A stretch of DNA of 45,238 nt from Candidatus Nitrosocosmicus sp. (lineage in GTDB: Archaea; Thermoproteota; Nitrososphaeria; Nitrososphaerales; Nitrososphaeraceae). A program made the position numbers and the translations under genes. Shown one piece after another: positions 1 to 10,100 of this stretch. Within the stretch, counting starts at the first letter, position 1; every line of letters begins with the position of its first letter. The notes below the pieces were generated by a model. It did not search any database, had not been told where the DNA came from, and saw nothing but the letters and a program-made list of their open reading frames with translations. Location of the stretch: positions 1-45,238 of the forward strand of contig JARFXS010000015.1 in assembly GCA_029194465.1 (NCBI GenBank). Direction: 5' to 3'.

Positions 1-2
1 TC

Positions 3-437
3 TGTTTGTCTTGTTCAAAAAGAGGCAAGCCAGTAGAATCCAATACTGTTTCAAAGAACCTAGGTTCACCAAAAGTGACAAATCCTGTAGGATATTTATC
101 CCCCAAACCTGCATCTGGACCACAGCAAGGTTCAAAAAATCTGTATGCCAGAAAAATAAGACCAGCTCCAAAAATTAAACCACCCCCCTTAAAGAAAATC
201 AACTGGGTTGATGAATTGATTCTTGATCCAGAATTTCCATCCTTAATAAGAAATGCCAGGAGTAAAAAGGGGCTAACACACGAACAACTTGGACAAAAAA
301 TTAACGAGAAAGTGACCCTCATAAAGAAAATTGAAACAGGTTCTATAAGGCCTGATGAGATTTTGGCAAAGAAACTTGAACGATTTTTGGGAATAACGCT
401 ATTCATAAACCCCAATGAAGAGAACGTAGAAGAATAG
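3..437 (+). CDS. Archaeal multiprotein bridging factor 1 (aMBF1), 5' end cut by window
   Basis: Transcription co-activator of the MBF1 family. The reading frame is open to the first base, so the true start lies outside the window. The first codons read C-L-S-C-S-K-R-G-K-P-V, the second half of the N-terminal zinc ribbon (CxxC) typical of archaeal MBF1. A basic, proline-rich linker follows. The C-terminal half is a Cro/XRE-type helix-turn-helix (LIRNARSKKGLTHEQLG, then KIETGSIRPDEILAKKLERF). Family knowledge: aMBF1 associates with the ribosome and basal transcription machinery. The gene is co-directional with Trm56, 107 bases downstream. The identity is secure; only about the last 144 residues are visible. 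Confidence 0.93.
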   Translation, partial: CLSCSKRGKPVESNTVSKNLGSPKVTNPVGYLSPKPASGPQQGSKNLYARKIRPAPKIKPPPLKKINWVDELILDPEFPSLIRNARSKKGLTHEQLGQKINEKVTLIKKIETGSIRPDEILAKKLERFLGITLFINPNEENVEE

Positions 438-544
438 AAAGGTTGTTAGACCAACAAAAGTTGTAATCTTTTTATTCGATTTTAGTTGTCCATCAGGATT
501 GAAAAGATGATAGCAGGGTCATGGCGGAGAGATAACTAAGAACT

Positions 545-1144
545 ATGCCACTATCTGTAGCAGTACTTAGAATAGGACACAGACTTGTAAGAGATGATAG
601 AACTACTACTCACGCTGTGTTGGTATCAAGGGCGATGGGAAGCGAAGTAATCTACATGACCGATGTGGATGATGAAATAAAGAAAACACTAGATAAAATC
701 AATAAGAGATGGGGAGGAGAAAATGAATTTAGACTCGAAATTATTGATAATTGGAAAAAGTTACTCAAAACATGGAAAGAAAATGGTGGTACAGTCGTTC
801 ATCTTACAATGTATGGAGCACCTATAAATCAAAAAATAAAAGAGATCAAAGGATTAGATCAAAGAATATTAGTCGTGATAGGAGCAGAAAAGGTTCCAAA
901 AGAGGTTTATTTTCTTGCTGATCATAATATTGCAATTGGGAGTCAACCTCACTCAGAAATTGCTGCCTTAGCAATTTTTCTAGATAGGATATTTGAAGGG
1001 AACCAGTTTGACAAGAGTTTTTTGGATGAAAAAATGAAAATTATACCTTCAGAGAAGGGGAAAAATGTAATACGAAAGAACCAGGACTACCCTAACAATA
1101 GCAATTACTCTCGCCCTAAAAGAAATCAAAATAAGGATAGTTAA
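545..1144 (+). CDS. tRNA (cytidine(56)-2'-O)-methyltransferase Trm56
   Basis: SPOUT-class methyltransferase that 2'-O-methylates C56 in the T-loop of archaeal tRNA. The N-terminus AVLRIGHRLVRDDRTTTHA is diagnostic. The knotted C-terminal part carries VVHLTMYGAPI, LVVIGAEKVPKEVY and NIAIGSQPHSEIAALAIFLDR, the family's SAM-binding and dimer region. At 199 residues it matches the usual family length (about 180-200). The final 40 residues are basic and polar and probably disordered. The ATG has no clear Shine-Dalgarno sequence. It lies 107 bases after aMBF1, a pairing that suits housekeeping RNA and transcription functions. Confidence 0.95.
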   Translation: MPLSVAVLRIGHRLVRDDRTTTHAVLVSRAMGSEVIYMTDVDDEIKKTLDKINKRWGGENEFRLEIIDNWKKLLKTWKENGGTVVHLTMYGAPINQKIKEIKGLDQRILVVIGAEKVPKEVYFLADHNIAIGSQPHSEIAALAIFLDRIFEGNQFDKSFLDEKMKIIPSEKGKNVIRKNQDYPNNSNYSRPKRNQNKDS

Positions 1145-1297
1145 GGATGCATACCGTCATCGCTAGAGGGACTAAATTTTACTCGTCAAACCAGTAGAAT
1201 ATTAGCTAACACTCATGAAAAGAGAATGGTCAATCGATTCTTATATAATTAAGTTATAATAAACAACACCACAAGAAATAAAAAAAAACAGGATTAT

Positions 1298-1570
1298 ATG
1301 ATAGAGTCAATGGGTGATACACAGCTTCGAGCAAAAAGAACCAGGATCAAAATATTGAGAGCCATAGTAAAGAAGAATGGATCCGCATGCTTTTCTGAAA
1401 TCAGAACCATCACAGGTCTATCCACAGGATCCATCTATTATCACCTAGAAAGGATGAAAAATTATGTATTAAAGATTTCAAAATATTATGTCATAACTAA
1501 AGAGGGAATGGATTTGTTGGTTGAAATAGACAAGAGAAAAGATTTCATATTATCAACAAAATTAATTTGA
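1298..1570 (+). CDS. Small winged-helix DNA-binding protein
   Basis: A 90-residue protein that is nearly all one winged-helix domain: RIKILRAIVKKNGSACFSEI (helices 1-2), TGLSTGSIYYHLERM (recognition helix, ArsR/PadR-like 'iYyHL' signature), then the wing KISKYYVITKEGMDLL. Such stand-alone domains usually act as repressors or as general archaeal regulators. There is no sensor domain and no metal-binding cysteine pair. An ATG at 1310 is an alternative start. A TATA-like cttatataat lies at about 1239-1248. It is flanked by Trm56 and, convergently, PurP, so the target cannot be inferred from context. Confidence 0.8.
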   Translation: MIESMGDTQLRAKRTRIKILRAIVKKNGSACFSEIRTITGLSTGSIYYHLERMKNYVLKISKYYVITKEGMDLLVEIDKRKDFILSTKLI

Positions 1571-1649
1571 TTTAATATGGCTACCGGTGATTTGATAGTA
1601 TGCAGGCATTTTCTTTTCTAGCACCCATCAGATCATATTCTTGAAAAGA

Positions 1650-2723
1650 TCAAGTCGTAATTAAACCCATTTTAGATGATTCAATAGCCCTTTTTATTTC
1701 TAAGGAGATTCTCCTGCCCATACTCATTGGAGTCTCAAACAACAAATCTGAATAGGGTGAACCCGAAACGTACAGGTTTGTTCCAGCTACAATGCGTGCT
1801 GAAAATTCAAATGCTATAAAATTAGCATTATTATCATAAACACCTTCAATGCAAAATGGTCCAGGCATGCCTGGGGGGACTAATCTTTTTGATGATTCAA
1901 CAAATCGTTCACCCATAGAGTAAACCTCAGGAAGCAAAGACTCTCTTAGTACGATTGGTATATTTCCTACAACAGTATAAGACGGCTCAATGTTAGAAGA
2001 TATCTGAAACTTTGATGGGATACGCCCTATCGCATCTATATCAGTTTCATAACGCCTGTCTATTCCCAATAATTCAAGCTCATTGGTGATAGGTGAATAA
2101 AAGTATTGTAAATAAACGGGTACTCCGTTAGCAAATTTTTGTATAAACAGATTTTCCTCGGATTTTATTACTCGTGATTTTATGAGTTTTTGTGCTTGTT
2201 CTTCGAATCCTTTTTTATCAGTAACCAGGAAATATCCTTTTCCTCCAGCTGCTCCATGCAATTTCACTATACACAAACCATCGATTTCATTCTTGGAGGG
2301 TATTTGAGTCGGTGATGGCAACTTCGATTCATCCATTAATTGCTGTTTTAGCATCCTGTCTGATTCCCATCTGAGGATCCATTTATTACCAAAAATAGGT
2401 ATCGTAATACTCTCCAGTTCATCCATATTTAATGTAGAAATCAAGGTTCCGTGAGGGATCAGAATTGGACTATACTTTTCAATTAGTTCGTCTTGGAAAT
2501 TCTTATTTATGATTTCTTTAAAATTTTTGATCGATACAATATTGTCAATAAATTTGAACCGTTTGTACATGTCAAATCGCTTTTCTTCACATACTAACAA
2601 GGTATTAAGTCCCTCATCTTTTGCTCCTTTTAATACCTGTAACGAGCAATGTGAGCCCAGAGTCATAACAGTTTGCTTATCAATATCTAAATCTAAATTT
2701 CTTTTAGCAGTTTGATCATTCAT
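1650..2723 (-). CDS. purP: FAICAR synthetase, archaeal type (PurP)
   Basis: ATP-grasp ligase that formylates AICAR with formate and ATP to give FAICAR, the archaeal substitute for the PurH transformylase step. Seen: MTLGSHCSLQVLKGAKDEG near the N-terminus, matching the family substrate-binding loop, then the ATP-grasp core with IVKLHGAAGGKGYFLV and a C-terminal FCIEGVYDNNANFIAFEFSA followed by GTNLY. At 357 residues it is the typical length. It is transcribed divergently from the Nudix gene across a 98-bp region. The start ATG follows a short charged N-terminus, and other starts are possible. Confidence 0.95.
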   Translation of the reverse strand: MNDQTAKRNLDLDIDKQTVMTLGSHCSLQVLKGAKDEGLNTLLVCEEKRFDMYKRFKFIDNIVSIKNFKEIINKNFQDELIEKYSPILIPHGTLISTLNMDELESITIPIFGNKWILRWESDRMLKQQLMDESKLPSPTQIPSKNEIDGLCIVKLHGAAGGKGYFLVTDKKGFEEQAQKLIKSRVIKSEENLFIQKFANGVPVYLQYFYSPITNELELLGIDRRYETDIDAIGRIPSKFQISSNIEPSYTVVGNIPIVLRESLLPEVYSMGERFVESSKRLVPPGMPGPFCIEGVYDNNANFIAFEFSARIVAGTNLYVSGSPYSDLLFETPMSMGRRISLEIKRAIESSKMGLITT

Positions 2724-2821
2724 AATTCATAACCTGTTTAATAATTGAAATTCTATCGGAGATTAATTTTTTTGTTTCTCAGCAAATCACGCACAACGCA
2801 ACCCTCCATGATAATTAGCAT

Positions 2822-3484
2822 TTGATGGGAAGAAAGACGGGAAAAGAAGGAAAGCAACATGTGGTGACCAACAACACCATAAAGACACAATTAGTAAATA
2901 TTGGTCAAAAATTACTCTTAATGAGAATGTCGAAAGAAGGGTATAGCATCATAAGCAAAAATGTGGTCCATGAAGGTCCGGTAAGATTAAGAATAGATAC
3001 ATTCAACTACAATGGAAAAATCTTTAGAAAGGAGGTTGTTGAGCATAGTCCTTCTGTCGGAATAATACCTATCATTAATAAAAAAGAGATCTTGCTAATT
3101 AAGCAATTCAGACATGCTGTAGACAAATCTCTAATTGAAATACCTGCAGGCAAGATTGAAAATAATGAAATACCCTATGAAGCAGCAAAAAGGGAGTTAG
3201 CAGAAGAAACAGGATATCTAGGGGAGCTAAAACCACTTACTCGGTGTTTTCTGGCACCAAGTTATGATACCGAATTAATGCATTTTTTCGTTGCAGAAAA
3301 TATGTCTAAACTGGACAGCCCAAAAAAAATGGATGAGGATGAAAACATTACTAGCTTTGTTGTTAAATTAAATGATGCGATAAAATATTGTTATGATGGA
3401 ACAATAATAGACTGTAAAACCATTACAGCAATATTTCTCTATTATTTTGCTCTAGGCAATAATAATATATTTAAAAATAACTAG
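2822..3484 (+). CDS. Nudix hydrolase, ADP-ribose pyrophosphatase type
   Basis: A complete Nudix box is visible at residues 110-131: G110, E116, R124-E125-L126, E128-E129 and G131, matching GX5EX7REUXEEXGU. The preceding strand LLIKQFRHAVDKSLIEIPAG and the following LAPSYDTELMHFFVAE are typical of ADP-ribose or NDP-sugar pyrophosphatases, which release ribose-5-phosphate and AMP. The open frame starts at TTG 2822 (ATG 2825), but domain homology begins only near Met36 (ATG 2927), so the first 35 residues may not be translated. The 3' end overlaps the convergent PfkB gene by 14 bases. Confidence 0.9.
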   Translation: MMGRKTGKEGKQHVVTNNTIKTQLVNIGQKLLLMRMSKEGYSIISKNVVHEGPVRLRIDTFNYNGKIFRKEVVEHSPSVGIIPIINKKEILLIKQFRHAVDKSLIEIPAGKIENNEIPYEAAKRELAEETGYLGELKPLTRCFLAPSYDTELMHFFVAENMSKLDSPKKMDEDENITSFVVKLNDAIKYCYDGTIIDCKTITAIFLYYFALGNNNIFKNN

Positions 3485-4760
3485 ATTTGATATAATCAAT
3501 AATTTCAGATAAAGAAGGGTTGTCACCAAATTGATTTCCCACATGGAGTGAGGATAATAAATTTGCAAAACAAATTTTCTCTATAGTCGTGAATCCATAC
3601 AAGTGTCCAAAAATGAACCCCGCATCCCATGAATCTCCTGCTCCACTTACAATATCAATTTGGGGTGGAACAATCGAATCTACAAATAACGATTCATGAC
3701 CATCAGATATTGCAGATCCCCTAGTCGTATGTACACATACTGTTAAATTAATAAAATTAGAAAGCAACTTTGTTGATTCGCAAAAGGCAATAACATTATC
3801 AGGATATGAGTTACTATCAAAGACTAAAAGATTACTATTTTTCCGACCAATTATGCTCTCTAATGCCTTAGTTATCAGGTTATATTCATTTTCATTAATA
3901 CTTAGAAAGTCTACTAAATTGGAACGACTTTTAAGTACATTAATGAATTCAAAACATCTCCTCTCAATATCAGCAGGATCCAGAAAATGAACTGATCTAG
4001 GGGAATTTGTAAAGACATAGTCCAATAAGTCTGTTCCTCTTAGATTTGACGCCCAATTAGTCATTATAACAGCATCTGACGATTGTAAAATCATATCCAC
4101 CTCTTGTGATTCAATAAGTTCTGGACCAAAATTGTCGTTATCTCCTACATCACTTACCATCACGTTTGACGGGGAGGAGGAAGTGGAGGTGGTGGAGGTG
4201 GTGGAGGTGGTGGAGGATGAAGTGGAGGGGGTGGAGGATGAAGTGGAGGGGGTGGAGGATGAAGTGGAGGGGGTGGAGGATGAAGTGGAGGAGGAGGATG
4301 AAGTGGCCGAATTTGAAAATTCAAATACTGTTGATAATCCATGTTTTCCTTTTATGATATGAAGATTCACATTTGTTTTAAAGGGCAAAAAAACAGATTG
4401 TAAGATAGCAGAACCAATTTCATCTGCTAAGGTAAATAGCTCTACATGAATATCGAGTTTTGCTAGACTATATGCCATATTAACTGCGTTACCACCTTTA
4501 ATATCTAAACTAGAATAACCTCGCATACTTCCACCTCTTGCAACAATCTTTTTTTGGATATCATTTATAAAAAGAGAATAGTCTGATACATCGATAATTC
4601 GATCTACAAAAAAATCGGGCAAAATAGTAACCTGCGGTTGATGATTCCTATCCTCCCTAATATCTAAAAGTTTGAGAAGCAGATTTTTAAGAATATTATG
4701 AGTATGGGAATTACGAAAAATCTGATTGGTCATAGTCTTACTATTTTCTGTTTTAACCAT
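3471..4760 (-). CDS. PfkB-family (ribokinase-like) carbohydrate or nucleoside kinase with Ser/Thr repeat insert
   Basis: Seen: PfkB motif 1 (GGNAVNMAYSLAKLDIHVELF) and motif 2 with the catalytic Asp (SGAGDSWDAGFIFGHLYG), plus the LDPADIERR and FLSINENEYN regions. This supports an ATP-dependent sugar or nucleoside kinase; the substrate is unknown. Between these motifs lies an insert of about 45 residues of almost pure Ser/Thr/Pro (positions 4166-4305), made of a repeated STPSTSS heptad. The frame stays open to 4982, but that extension is low-complexity (a Ser-Cys repeat). A TATA-like atataaaacc (4771-4780, minus strand) would start RNA near 4750. I therefore prefer ATG 4760 or even 4733. Confidence 0.85.
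   Translation of the reverse strand: MVKTENSKTMTNQIFRNSHTHNILKNLLLKLLDIREDRNHQPQVTILPDFFVDRIIDVSDYSLFINDIQKKIVARGGSMRGYSSLDIKGGNAVNMAYSLAKLDIHVELFTLADEIGSAILQSVFLPFKTNVNLHIIKGKHGLSTVFEFSNSATSSSSSTSSSTPSTSSSTPSTSSSTPSTSSSTTSTTSTTSTSSSPSNVMVSDVGDNDNFGPELIESQEVDMILQSSDAVIMTNWASNLRGTDLLDYVFTNSPRSVHFLDPADIERRCFEFINVLKSRSNLVDFLSINENEYNLITKALESIIGRKNSNLLVFDSNSYPDNVIAFCESTKLLSNFINLTVCVHTTRGSAISDGHESLFVDSIVPPQIDIVSGAGDSWDAGFIFGHLYGFTTIEKICFANLLSSLHVGNQFGDNPSLSEIIDYIKSSYF
4166..4305. repeat. In-frame 21-bp tandem repeat coding a Ser/Thr insert in the PfkB gene
   Basis: On the plus strand the unit reads roughly gggggtggaggatgaagtgga, three to four times, and grades into shorter gtggaggtg units at the left end. 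On the coding (minus) strand each 21-mer gives a seven-residue Ser/Thr/Pro unit, so changes in copy number keep the frame. One strand is very G-rich. Confidence 0.9.
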
Positions 4761-5106
4761 TATGTCAGGCGGTTTTATATTTTCTTTATGAGGGTTTTGA
4801 TTATGGTTGGGGCGTAGAAAAGAACCATTATCGGTTGAAGAAAAAACTCTTTCTAAAGATTTTGATGAACAAGAACAAGAACAAGAACAAGACAAATGGT
4901 AAAACGATGATGAGAGAGAACAAGGAAATGGTATAATAGAAATGACGATAGGAGAAGATGGTATAAAAGTCCAAGGGTTCACGGTATGAATTTTGAATTT
5001 TGATGAATATAATGGTATCAGAAAAGCTTGAAAAATAAATAAAATAAAACGGCTGACAGGTTCAAAAAATAATTAATCTTTTTTGTAATACAATTGGATG
5101 GATGGA

Positions 5107-6810
<1,704 letters not shown>

Positions 6811-6855
6811 GTTCTCATATCACCTTAATAGAATGGTACAATTTTTCGATAAGCC

Positions 6856-6866
6856 CCTTTTATAGG
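6856..6866 (-). promoter_or_regulatory. TATA box of the thermosome gene
   Basis: Minus-strand cctataaaagg. Archaeal transcription starts about 26 bases downstream, so RNA would begin near 6835 with a leader of about 25 bases that contains the aaggtgat ribosome-binding site. This is one of the clearest archaeal promoters in the window. Confidence 0.65.
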
Positions 6867-6941
6867 TTTCACAAATAAAATACCAAAAAAGGTGCAATCA
6901 AGACCAACAAATAATTTATCAAAGCAAACAGAATAATCCTT

Positions 6942-7367
6942 ATGGATTTTGGAATCAAATTAGGAACCAAAAATGAAAGGAGAATCAAGGTGAACCACAA
7001 TCAGACTACCAGTTTCCTTTGGGAAGGTGAAAATGTTTTCTCGACACCTTCAATGATCTCAGAAATGGAAGAAACCTGTAGACTATTATTAAAAGAACAA
7101 TTTCTAAAAATTGATTCAGAATGGGATTCGGTAGGTACCGTTGTAGACATTAATCATACTGCAGCAACTCCTGTAGGGGCGGAGATAATTCTAAAAGCCG
7201 AAATCATAAGAGTGGATGGAAGAAGAGTTCAGTTCAAAGTATCTACAGAAGACAATTTAGAACAGATAGGAGAGGGAAAGCATGAAAGGTTCATAATCAA
7301 TATTCCTAAATTCAAAGAAAAGTTCGACTTGAAGGTGAGAAGACTAGATGAATTTCAAAAAAGGTGA
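6942..7367 (+). CDS. Hotdog-fold thioesterase, FlK-like
   Basis: A 141-residue hotdog protein. The signature VDINHTAATPVGAEIILKAEI is characteristic of fluoroacetyl-CoA thioesterase-like proteins; in that family Thr, Glu and His form the active site. Candidates here are Thr in VFSTPSMISEMEE, a Glu in the following helix and His in NHTAATPVG. The end, GEGKHERFIINIPKF, fits the family's final strand (G-x-HxR/ERFI). The acyl-CoA substrate cannot be read from sequence. An ATG at 6942 agrees with a short spacer from the divergent thermosome promoter. The gene is convergent with heme O synthase. Confidence 0.85.
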   Translation: MDFGIKLGTKNERRIKVNHNQTTSFLWEGENVFSTPSMISEMEETCRLLLKEQFLKIDSEWDSVGTVVDINHTAATPVGAEIILKAEIIRVDGRRVQFKVSTEDNLEQIGEGKHERFIINIPKFKEKFDLKVRRLDEFQKR

Positions 7368-7425
7368 GCAAACAGAAATCCAGACTTGATCTGTCACGAG
7401 TTGAAAAAAAAGACAAGAATGCGAT

Positions 7426-8316
7426 CTAGTGAAAGAAAGCATCCACCATAAAAGCAATAAATAATGCTGCCAAATATGGACTACTAAACTTAAATACCAA
7501 CCAAGAAGTTTTTTCACTTGGTTTTAGCAATAACCACACAGACAATATTATCATCACAATACCAAATACGGTAGCAGTCAAAAGATATATCAAGCCAAAT
7601 AGATTAAAGAAAAATGGCAGTACACTAAATACAACCATCATCAAAGTTGTTAGTGCTATTATTCTCACAGATTTAGACTCGCTTGATACAACAGGAAGCA
7701 TCGGAACATTGGCCTTTTTGTAATCCTCTTTTACGTGTAATGCTAAACTCCAGATATGCGTAGGAATCCAGAAAAAGACAAGGCCGGCCATTGCAATACC
7801 TATTTCCACATGTTGAAATGTTATTGCTATATAGCCGATCAATGCTGGTGCACCACCAGAAAATCCACCCAATATAATATTAGATTGACTGGTACGTTTT
7901 AGCCATTTACTGTATACTATGATGTTATCAAACAAGCCAAATGCCATTAATCCAAATGCCCATATGTTTATGAACCAAGAACAAACTAGAGAAACCCCTG
8001 CTAAAATGAGCCCAAAAACTAAAGCATTACGTGGGGAAATTCTTCCCGAGGGAATCGGACGACCTTTTGTTCTTTCCATTATCGCGTCAATGTCTCTATC
8101 GTTATATCCTGTAAGTGTATCCGCAGCTGCAGAGCCTGCAGCTATTGCAAAGAACAATAAAGCCCAAGTCATCCAACTGACCTGAACATCAAATAACCAG
8201 GTTGCTGATACCGCAGCACCTATAGCTGTGAAAACAAGTAGATACCAAATTTTTGGTTTTGTAAGCTCGTAATAATTTTTAACTTGGTTACCAACTGTCT
8301 TCATCTCTAAAACCAA
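7426..8316 (-). CDS. ctaB: Protoheme IX farnesyltransferase (heme O synthase)
   Basis: Integral membrane UbiA-family prenyltransferase that adds a farnesyl group to protoheme for the terminal heme-copper oxidase. Seen: N-terminal YYELTKPKIW, the first Asp-rich motif GYNDRDIDAIMERTKGRPIPSG (residues 70-91; N72, D73, D75 and D77 bind Mg-diphosphate), the family-specific FFWIPTHIWSLALH with HVKEDYKKANVPMLPVV, and about nine membrane segments. Length (296) is normal. Heme O or A would serve the aerobic respiratory chain expected of an ammonia oxidiser. An Lrp-type regulator lies upstream in the same orientation. Confidence 0.96.
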   Translation of the reverse strand: MVLEMKTVGNQVKNYYELTKPKIWYLLVFTAIGAAVSATWLFDVQVSWMTWALLFFAIAAGSAAADTLTGYNDRDIDAIMERTKGRPIPSGRISPRNALVFGLILAGVSLVCSWFINIWAFGLMAFGLFDNIIVYSKWLKRTSQSNIILGGFSGGAPALIGYIAITFQHVEIGIAMAGLVFFWIPTHIWSLALHVKEDYKKANVPMLPVVSSESKSVRIIALTTLMMVVFSVLPFFFNLFGLIYLLTATVFGIVMIILSVWLLLKPSEKTSWLVFKFSSPYLAALFIAFMVDAFFH

Positions 8317-8380
8317 ATAGTCTACTAACCTACCACCATATTATAAATAAAATAGTTATTTATATCTTGAGAGAATTTTT

Positions 8381-8851
8381 TTACTTAGGTACAGAATTTG
8401 ATATTATTTCTCGTGAAGTCTTTCTCATCTCGATAAATGTTTCAGTTTTCTGTACCCCTTCGATCCTTCCCACTTTTTCAGATATGATTTGATGCATTTC
8501 ATCTAGAGAACGAGCAGTCATGGTTACCAGCACATCAAATCTTCCGGTAACTTCGGCAACTTCTCTGACCTCGGGAATCTTGAAAAGCTCTCCAAGCACA
8601 TTATCCCTTAATTTAGAATCCATGGTAATTCCAGTTAATGCTTTAACGTTAAAACCTAAGGCTTCATCATTTATTACAATTGTAAATTTCTTAATCAAAC
8701 CTCTCTTGACCAGTCGCTTGATTCTGCTATAAACCACAGAGGAATTGATATTGATTTTTTTTGAAAGCCTGGGAACCGATATGCTTGCATCTTTTGACAA
8801 CTCGCTTAATATTTTGAGATCAAGATCGTCAATTCTTCCCATAAATTTCAA
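8381..8851 (-). CDS. Lrp/AsnC-family transcriptional regulator
   Basis: Seen: N-terminal helix-turn-helix (DDLDLKILSELSKDASISVPRLS, then SVVYSRIKRLVKRGLIKKFT) and a C-terminal RAM/ACT-like ligand-binding domain (VKALTGITMDSKLRDNVLGEL, then VREVAEVTGRFDVLVTM). At 156 residues it is the standard Lrp length, with no truncation. Such proteins form octamers that bind amino acids or similar effectors. It lies between ctaB and asd, all on the minus strand, with AT-rich spacers of 64 and 76 bases. Either neighbour, or the gene itself, may be its target. Confidence 0.93.
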   Translation of the reverse strand: MKFMGRIDDLDLKILSELSKDASISVPRLSKKININSSVVYSRIKRLVKRGLIKKFTIVINDEALGFNVKALTGITMDSKLRDNVLGELFKIPEVREVAEVTGRFDVLVTMTARSLDEMHQIISEKVGRIEGVQKTETFIEMRKTSREIISNSVPK

Positions 8852-8927
8852 AATATACTATTTTTTCGTGGTTAATAAATGTATAATTTTTGTTTTTGTT
8901 ATAAAGTTTGTTTATTTTTAAAAAAAT

Positions 8928-10010
8928 TTATATAATTTTTTTTGTTTTGAACAACTCTGCCAGTAATACTGCTCCCTTTGCTGAACCCATTTTTTCATTG
9001 TGAGTCAATAAAACATACTTTATTCCATTGTCAAACACCGAATCCTTTCGCAATCTACCTACCACTGTGGTCATACCATCGTTGATTTCTCGGTCTACTC
9101 GCGGCTGAGGTCTTGTAGGATCATCATTAACTACAATGTACTCTCGGGGAGCAGTAGGAAGACTCTTTATTGATACATTGTCAGAAAATTCCATCATTTT
9201 CTTTTTAACTGACGATGGGTCTGTATTCTCAATTGTCTCTACAAAAACCACTTCGGTATGACCGTCAGACACTGGTACCCTAGTACAGGTACAACTGACC
9301 TTTACATCATTAACAGAGATTTCTTTAGATTCATTATCATATTTGCCCAATATTTTTTTGGTTTCTATTTGTACTTTTTCTTCCTCTTTAGGAATGTATG
9401 GAATGACATTGTCTAGTATATCCAAAGCAATAACACCGGGAGACCTACCTGCACCAGACAATGCTTGCATTGAGGTCATAAAGACACTTTTTACTCCAAA
9501 GCTATCGATTAAAGGTTTTAGAGTAATAGCGAGTCCTGTAGTAGTGCAATTGGGCATCGGAGCGATAAAGCCTTTCCATTGACGCTCCTGCTGCTGCTTT
9601 TTTAAAAGATCAGTATGGTCATCATTGATTCCAGGTATCAAAATTGGAACATCGCTTTCATACCTGAAAGCAGCAGCTGTACTAATAACAGGAACATGAG
9701 CTGCTAACTTTGGTTCGATTATTTGTGCGTCATCAGACTCCAGTGCAGTAAAAATCAAATCAAAATCCTTTGGATTTATGTCGTCAAGCTTAGATATAGT
9801 CTTGTCTCTAACGTATTCCGGGATTTGTTCTCTATTATGCCACTTTAGTATACCTGACTGAGGATCTCTGATTGCGTCCACATATTTTTTGCCAGCTGAT
9901 CTTTCAGAAGAGACAATATGAGTTAAATTAAACCAAGGATGTTTGTCAAGTGCAACTACAAATTCCTGACCAACAGCGCCAGTTGAACCGATTAACGCTA
10001 CTTTTAACAT
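8928..10010 (-). CDS. asd: Aspartate-semialdehyde dehydrogenase, archaeal/fungal type
   Basis: NADPH-dependent reduction of aspartyl phosphate to aspartate semialdehyde, the branch point for Lys, Thr and Met. Seen: nucleotide-binding IGSTGAVGQEFVVAL at the N-terminus, the active-site Cys155 in MPNCTTTGLA, VSCTCTRVPVSDGHTEVVFVE containing the catalytic His, and a C-terminal LLAELFKTK. At 360 residues it is full length. It is divergent from the cobalamin cluster across about 90 bases that hold the promoters of both. Confidence 0.95.
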   Translation of the reverse strand: MLKVALIGSTGAVGQEFVVALDKHPWFNLTHIVSSERSAGKKYVDAIRDPQSGILKWHNREQIPEYVRDKTISKLDDINPKDFDLIFTALESDDAQIIEPKLAAHVPVISTAAAFRYESDVPILIPGINDDHTDLLKKQQQERQWKGFIAPMPNCTTTGLAITLKPLIDSFGVKSVFMTSMQALSGAGRSPGVIALDILDNVIPYIPKEEEKVQIETKKILGKYDNESKEISVNDVKVSCTCTRVPVSDGHTEVVFVETIENTDPSSVKKKMMEFSDNVSIKSLPTAPREYIVVNDDPTRPQPRVDREINDGMTTVVGRLRKDSVFDNGIKYVLLTHNEKMGSAKGAVLLAELFKTKKII

Positions 10011-10070
10011 ATTGAAATGGTTAGAAATAAAACAATTAATAATCCTTTTTAAAACGTAAAAAAACTAAAA

Positions 10071-10080
10071 CTATTATACA
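10071..10080 (+). promoter_or_regulatory. TATA-like box of the cobalamin cluster
   Basis: The plus-strand ctattataca is centred near 10075. The expected start of a leaderless RNA is about 26 bases on, at about 10101. That is exactly where the coding homology of the broken aminotransferase begins, with an ATA codon. Confidence 0.55.
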
Positions 10081-10100
10081 ATAGGTGAAAAGAACTTTTC

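Noticed and set aside
4132..4362. Open frames on the plus strand and in other minus-strand frames across the PfkB repeat
   Set aside because: The 21-bp repeat length is a multiple of three and keeps all frames open. The translations are Trp-Arg, Pro-His or Val-Glu simple repeats.
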